Assembly: GCF_900109565.1 (NCBI RefSeq)
Contig: NZ_FNZZ01000005.1
Span: 124,001 to 188,000, forward strand
Length of the DNA stretch: 64,000 bases
Source: Sphingomonas palmae
Lineage (GTDB): Bacteria; Pseudomonadota; Alphaproteobacteria; Sphingomonadales; Sphingomonadaceae
Direction of reading: 5' to 3'
This document shows positions 60,354-64,000 of the stretch, piece after piece (the stretch's first letter is position 1; every line of letters begins with the position of its first letter). Position numbers and translations under genes: made by a program. The notes under the pieces were generated by a model. The model ran no database searches. It was given only the letters and a program-made list of their open reading frames with translations, and was not told the DNA's origin.

Positions 60354-63300
60354 GTGCAGATCAAGCGGCTGCGGTTGACGGGGTTCAAGAGCTTCGTCGA
60401 CCCGGCCGACCTGGTGATCGAGCCGGGGCTGACCGGCGTGGTCGGGCCGAACGGCTGCGGCAAGTCCAACCTGCTCGAGGCGCTGCGCTGGACGATGGGT
60501 GAGAACTCCGCCCGGTCGATGCGCGGCGCGGGCATGGAGGACGTGATCTTCGCCGGCACCGCGACGCGGCCGCCGCGCGATTTCGCTGAAGTATCGATCC
60601 TGCTGGAACAGGACGCGGGCGAGGAGACCGAAGTCGTCCGGCGGATCGAACGCGGCGCAGGCTCGGCTTACCGGATCGACGGTCGTGACGTACGCGCGAA
60701 GGACGTGCAGCTGCTGTTCGCCGATGCGGCGACAGGCGCGCACAGCCCAGCGCTGGTCAGCCAGAACCGAATTGGCGCCGTCATTGCCGCCAAGCCCGCC
60801 GACCGCCGCGCCATGCTGGAGGAAGCGGCGGGGATCGCTGGGCTCCACGTTCGCCGCCGTGACGCGGAGGCGCGGCTGCGCGCGACCGAAGCGAACCTCA
60901 AACGGCTCGACGCGGTGATTGCCGAGACCGACGCCCGCGCGAGTGCGCTCAGCCGACAGGCGCGGACCGCCGAACGCTATCGCGCACTATCAGAGGCGAT
61001 CCGGGTGGCGGAGGCGCGAACCATCTTCGCGCAGTGGCGCGACGCCGATCGGGCCGCGATCGCGGCGCGCGACGAGGCGCGGGTGGCCGAGGCCGTGGCC
61101 ACCACCGCGCAGGACGCGCAGGATACGGCAGCAGCGGCGCAGGACACCGCGATTGCGGTCGTGGCGGAAGCACGCGCCATCACGCTCGCCGCGCGCGATC
61201 GTGCGAGCGAGGCGGCGCAAAAACTTGCGGCCTTGCGGGGCGAGGCCGCGGCGGCCGAGCGGAGAGCTGCGGAGCTGGAACAGGCAGCTACGAGAAGCGC
61301 CCGCGACCGGGATCGCGAAGGGGCGCTCGCGAACGAGGCGGCAGCGGCGCTCGCGACACTCGGGACCGACACCAAGGCGCTCGAGCGCGCGGCCGCGGAG
61401 GCCGAGGCGGGACTGCCCGGACTGGAGGCGGCGCTGAGTGCGGCGGAGCGGCTGGGCCGCGATGCCGAAGTCGCGCTGGCACAGGCGCTCGCGGCTCAGG
61501 CGAGCGAGCAGGCGGAGGCGCGGATCGCGCAGGCGGCGCTCACGCAGGCGCAGGCACGGCTCACCCGTGCCGACCGCGAGCGCGCCGGGGCGGCCGAAGC
61601 GCTGAACGCGATTGCGCGCAGCGAACCGGCCGCGGCCGAGCGCGACGCGGCGATGAGCGCGCAAGCCATTGCGCGGACGGCTCAGGAAGAGGCGCGCGCC
61701 TCGTTGACCGCGGCAGAGGCGGCGGAACGTGCTGCCCTCGCCGAGCGTGACACGGCCGAACAGGCGCGTGCGTCGACGCATGCCGAACAGGCGGCGCTCG
61801 AGGCGGAGCAGGCGACGCTCGCGCGCGCGCTCAAGCGCGGCGGGCGCGAGCGGTTGCTCGATCGCGTTACGGTCGCGCCGGGGTACGAGCGCGCTCTGGC
61901 CGCAGCACTGGGCGACGATCTGGAAATCGGGCTCGGCGTGGGCGAGGCTGCCTATTGGACGGTTGCGGAACGGCGCGATGATGATCCCGTCGCACCCTCC
62001 GGTGGCGAACCGCTAAGCCTGCACGTCGAGGCACCAGCGGTGCTCGCGCGACGGCTGGCGCAGGTGTTCGTGGTCGCGGCAGACGACGGCGCGGCGCTCG
62101 CGGTCGGGCAGCGCATGGTGACGCGAGACGGCAAGATGCGGCGGTGGGATGGCCTGATCGTCACCGCCGGCGGCCTCGCCGCGGCCGAGCGGCTGGAGCG
62201 GCGGAACCGGCTGACACACATCGAAGCGGCGCTGCCGGCGGCGCGCGCTGCGGCGAGCGACGCGGCGGCGATGCTCCGCACGGTGAGCGAGGCGATCGCC
62301 GCGGCGCAGGGCGACGCGCGCGCGGCGCGGGGTGCGATCACGCGGGCGGAGGGGGACATGCGCGACGCGCAGGCTCGTCAGGTACGCGCGGAGACGATGC
62401 TCGAGCGAATCGAGGGGCAACGGGCCGACGCCGCAGCGCGCGAGCGCCGCGCGGCGCGCGACCGCGACGAAGCGGCCGCCGATGTGGCGCGCGCCGAGCT
62501 GGCGGTCGCAGGACTCCCCGATTCGAGCGCGACCGCCAGCGCGATCGCCGCGCTGCAACGCGACGATGCGACGCGGCGACAGGCGGTCGACGTCGCGCGC
62601 GGGGCGAGGCAGGCGGGCGAGCGGCAGGCGGCGGTGCTGCGCGAACGGCTCGCGGGCATGCTGGGCGATGCCAAGAGCTGGCGCGCACGCGCGGGCGACG
62701 CGGCGCGGCGGATTGCCGAGATGGCGAAGCGCGAGCGCGAGATCGCGCGCGAGCTCGCCGCCATTGCGCCGAAGTTGCCAGACCTTGCCCGTGCCGTCGC
62801 GCAGGCGGTTGAGAAACATGACGGGACCCGGGCCGAGGTGACGCGCGCCAGCGCGGACGAGCAGGTCCAAGAGCGGGCGCTGCGCGATGCGGAGAGCGGG
62901 GTGCGACAGGCGGGCGAGACGCTGTCGGTCGCGCGCGAGCGACGCGCGGGTGCTGCCGCGCGCGCCGATCATCATGAACTGCGCCGTGTCGATTTGGGGC
63001 GGCGCGCGGGCGAGCGTTTCGAATGCCCCGCGCCCGTGCTCCCCGAGCGAATCGGCTTCGCGCCCGCTGAAGTCGGATCGCCAGAAGTCGAGGCGACCGC
63101 GTTCGAGCGACTGACGCGCGAGCGCGAGCGGATCGGCCCGGTCAATCTGGTCGCACAACAGGAACTGGCCGAGCTGGAAGCGTCGGGTGCGGGCAACGCC
63201 GCCGAGCGCGCCGAACTGGGTCAGGCGGTCAACCGCCTGCGCGGGTCGATCGGCACGCTCAACCGCGAGGGGCGCGAGCGGCTGCTCGCCGCGTTCGAGG

Positions 63301-63773
63301 CGGTCGACGGGCATTTCCGCCGGCTGTTCGCGACGTTGTTCGATGCCGGCGACGGCGTCGGCGGCCAGGCGCATCTCGAGCTGATCGACTCGGACGATCC
63401 GCTCGAGGCAGGGCTCGAGATCATGGCGCAGCCGCCGGGCAAGCGGCTGCAATCGCTGACGCTCTTGTCAGGAGGCGAGCAGGCGCTGACCGCGGTGGCG
63501 CTGATCTTCGGACTGTTCCTGACCAACCCGGCACCGATCTGCGTGCTCGACGAGGTCGATGCGCCGCTCGACGACGCCAACATCGACCGCTTCTGCGCGC
63601 TGCTGGAACGGATGACGCGCGAGACGCGGACGCGCTATCTGGTCGTCACGCACAATGCGGTGACGATGAGCCGCATGCACCGCCTGTTCGGCGTTACGAT
63701 GATCGAGCGCGGGGTCAGCCGGCTTGTATCGGTCGACCTGGGGAGTGCGGAGCGGCTGCTCGCGGCGGAGTAA
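60354..63773 (+). CDS. smc: Chromosome segregation protein SMC
   Basis: SMC is the ATPase core of bacterial condensin. The 1139-residue protein has the N-terminal RLRLTGFKSFVDPADLVIEPGLTGVVGPNGCGKSNLLEALRW (Walker A about 32-40). Two Ala/Arg/Glu-rich coiled coils surround a hinge (about 500-600, LLDRVTVAPGYERALAAALGDDLEIGL). The C-terminal signature TLLSGGEQALTAVALIFGLF lies at about 1036-1055 and Walker B ICVLDEVDAPLDDANIDRF at about 1062-1080. The GTG at 60354 follows GAAGGAG. The coding strand is very Ala/Arg-rich, which produces long shadow frames. Confidence 0.97.
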   Translation: MQIKRLRLTGFKSFVDPADLVIEPGLTGVVGPNGCGKSNLLEALRWTMGENSARSMRGAGMEDVIFAGTATRPPRDFAEVSILLEQDAGEETEVVRRIERGAGSAYRIDGRDVRAKDVQLLFADAATGAHSPALVSQNRIGAVIAAKPADRRAMLEEAAGIAGLHVRRRDAEARLRATEANLKRLDAVIAETDARASALSRQARTAERYRALSEAIRVAEARTIFAQWRDADRAAIAARDEARVAEAVATTAQDAQDTAAAAQDTAIAVVAEARAITLAARDRASEAAQKLAALRGEAAAAERRAAELEQAATRSARDRDREGALANEAAAALATLGTDTKALERAAAEAEAGLPGLEAALSAAERLGRDAEVALAQALAAQASEQAEARIAQAALTQAQARLTRADRERAGAAEALNAIARSEPAAAERDAAMSAQAIARTAQEEARASLTAAEAAERAALAERDTAEQARASTHAEQAALEAEQATLARALKRGGRERLLDRVTVAPGYERALAAALGDDLEIGLGVGEAAYWTVAERRDDDPVAPSGGEPLSLHVEAPAVLARRLAQVFVVAADDGAALAVGQRMVTRDGKMRRWDGLIVTAGGLAAAERLERRNRLTHIEAALPAARAAASDAAAMLRTVSEAIAAAQGDARAARGAITRAEGDMRDAQARQVRAETMLERIEGQRADAAARERRAARDRDEAAADVARAELAVAGLPDSSATASAIAALQRDDATRRQAVDVARGARQAGERQAAVLRERLAGMLGDAKSWRARAGDAARRIAEMAKREREIARELAAIAPKLPDLARAVAQAVEKHDGTRAEVTRASADEQVQERALRDAESGVRQAGETLSVARERRAGAAARADHHELRRVDLGRRAGERFECPAPVLPERIGFAPAEVGSPEVEATAFERLTRERERIGPVNLVAQQELAELEASGAGNAAERAELGQAVNRLRGSIGTLNREGRERLLAAFEAVDGHFRRLFATLFDAGDGVGGQAHLELIDSDDPLEAGLEIMAQPPGKRLQSLTLLSGGEQALTAVALIFGLFLTNPAPICVLDEVDAPLDDANIDRFCALLERMTRETRTRYLVVTHNAVTMSRMHRLFGVTMIERGVSRLVSVDLGSAERLLAAE

Positions 63774-64000
63774 CGCGGCTGATCCACGCGGGCGCTGGGT
63801 CGCGTACCGCCGCCCAGATGATCCACAGGACGGCGACGCCGCGGACGGCAACAGCGGTGGCGACGTCGACTTGGCTGGCGGAGGGCCACGCGCCCTCCAG
63901 CCCGGCGAAGAGCCAGAATTCGGCGAAATAGGCGAGCAGATCGCCGAGCAGGAACAGTGCGAGCGGTCGCGCGCGCGTGCCGGTCAGGACCAAGAGCGGC
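63715..64000 (-). CDS. Small membrane protein, N-terminus cut by window edge
   Basis: The visible part has two hydrophobic segments (ALFLLGDLLAYFAEFWLFAGL and AVAVRGVAVLWIIWAAV) and ends with a Pro/Arg-rich tail that overlaps the 3' end of smc by 59 bases on the opposite strand. The frame stays open to the right edge, and the first in-window start is only a TTG at 63993, so the true start probably lies beyond the window. I do not recognise a family. Confidence 0.5.
   Translation of the reverse strand, partial: PLLVLTGTRARPLALFLLGDLLAYFAEFWLFAGLEGAWPSASQVDVATAVAVRGVAVLWIIWAAVRDPAPAWISRVTPPRAAAPHSPGRPIQAG

Noticed and set aside
1..64000. A CRISPR array
   Set aside because: I saw no set of regularly spaced 20-40-base direct repeats and no cas genes. 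The closest periodic repeats are the three six-base units at 38028-38063.

Overview
The window reads as high-GC alphaproteobacterial DNA of the sphingomonad type. The right part (about 39.7-64 kb) carries typical alphaproteobacterial housekeeping genes: SciP/DUF1153, mnmA, nudC, mutY-DUF721-DsbA-DsbA-smc, and an Mla-type lipid transport operon. The assignment rests on gene content and family resemblance, not on a database search.

Positions 1 to about 39.66 kb look like one end of a large integrated island. Its right end is marked by a P4-type tyrosine integrase (38063-39439, minus) next to a 45-base 3' half of a tRNA-Thr(GGT) gene ending in CCA (39615-39659). Because that remnant is on the plus strand, the intact tRNA and the other end of the island should lie to the left, outside the window.

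Island layout. (1) 1-8.7 kb: a redox-stress regulon. It holds a tripartite RND efflux operon, a DoxX-like membrane protein, soxR, superoxide dismutase, and AraC and LysR regulators. Four SoxR-type operators lie here, three of them inside promoters with a 19-bp spacer. (2) 8.75-14.85 kb: a complete DNA phosphorothioation cassette dndB-C-D-E-A without dndFGH. (3) 15.05-20.71 kb: a PD-(D/E)XK nuclease gene on the minus strand, then a plus-strand operon of GIY-YIG nuclease, second DGQHR (DndB-like) protein, SIR2-like protein and RES-domain protein. This is the best candidate for an undescribed defence module, since both the SIR2 and RES families include NAD+-consuming enzymes. (4) 20.73-21.85 kb: a fifth SoxR promoter driving a WrbA-like flavoprotein and a group III truncated haemoglobin, so the Dnd/defence block sits inside what may once have been a contiguous SoxR regulon. 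(5) 21.9-26.7 kb: an FAD/NAD(P)-binding protein and three unrecognised genes. (6) 26.9-32.7 kb: three co-transcribed tyrosine recombinases plus a small coiled-coil protein, resembling the ginABCD module of GInt elements and TnpABC of Tn554. (7) 32.7-36.6 kb: a minus-strand operon with two ParS/MbcA-like antitoxin-domain proteins and two unknown proteins, facing a RecB/RNase H-type nuclease. (8) 36.8-39.66 kb: the integration module of the island (MerR-like protein, AlpA-like regulator, integrase, att site).

Core part, left to right: redoxin/2OG-Fe(II) oxygenase, tRNA-Ser(GGA), cyclophilin-like protein, lipoprotein-MlaD-MlaF-MlaE operon, DUF445 protein, an RND pump with its adaptor, SIMPL protein, GlsB-like protein, SciP, MnmA, NudC, serine hydrolase, MutY, DciA-like DUF721 protein, two DsbA-family proteins, SMC and a truncated membrane gene at the edge.
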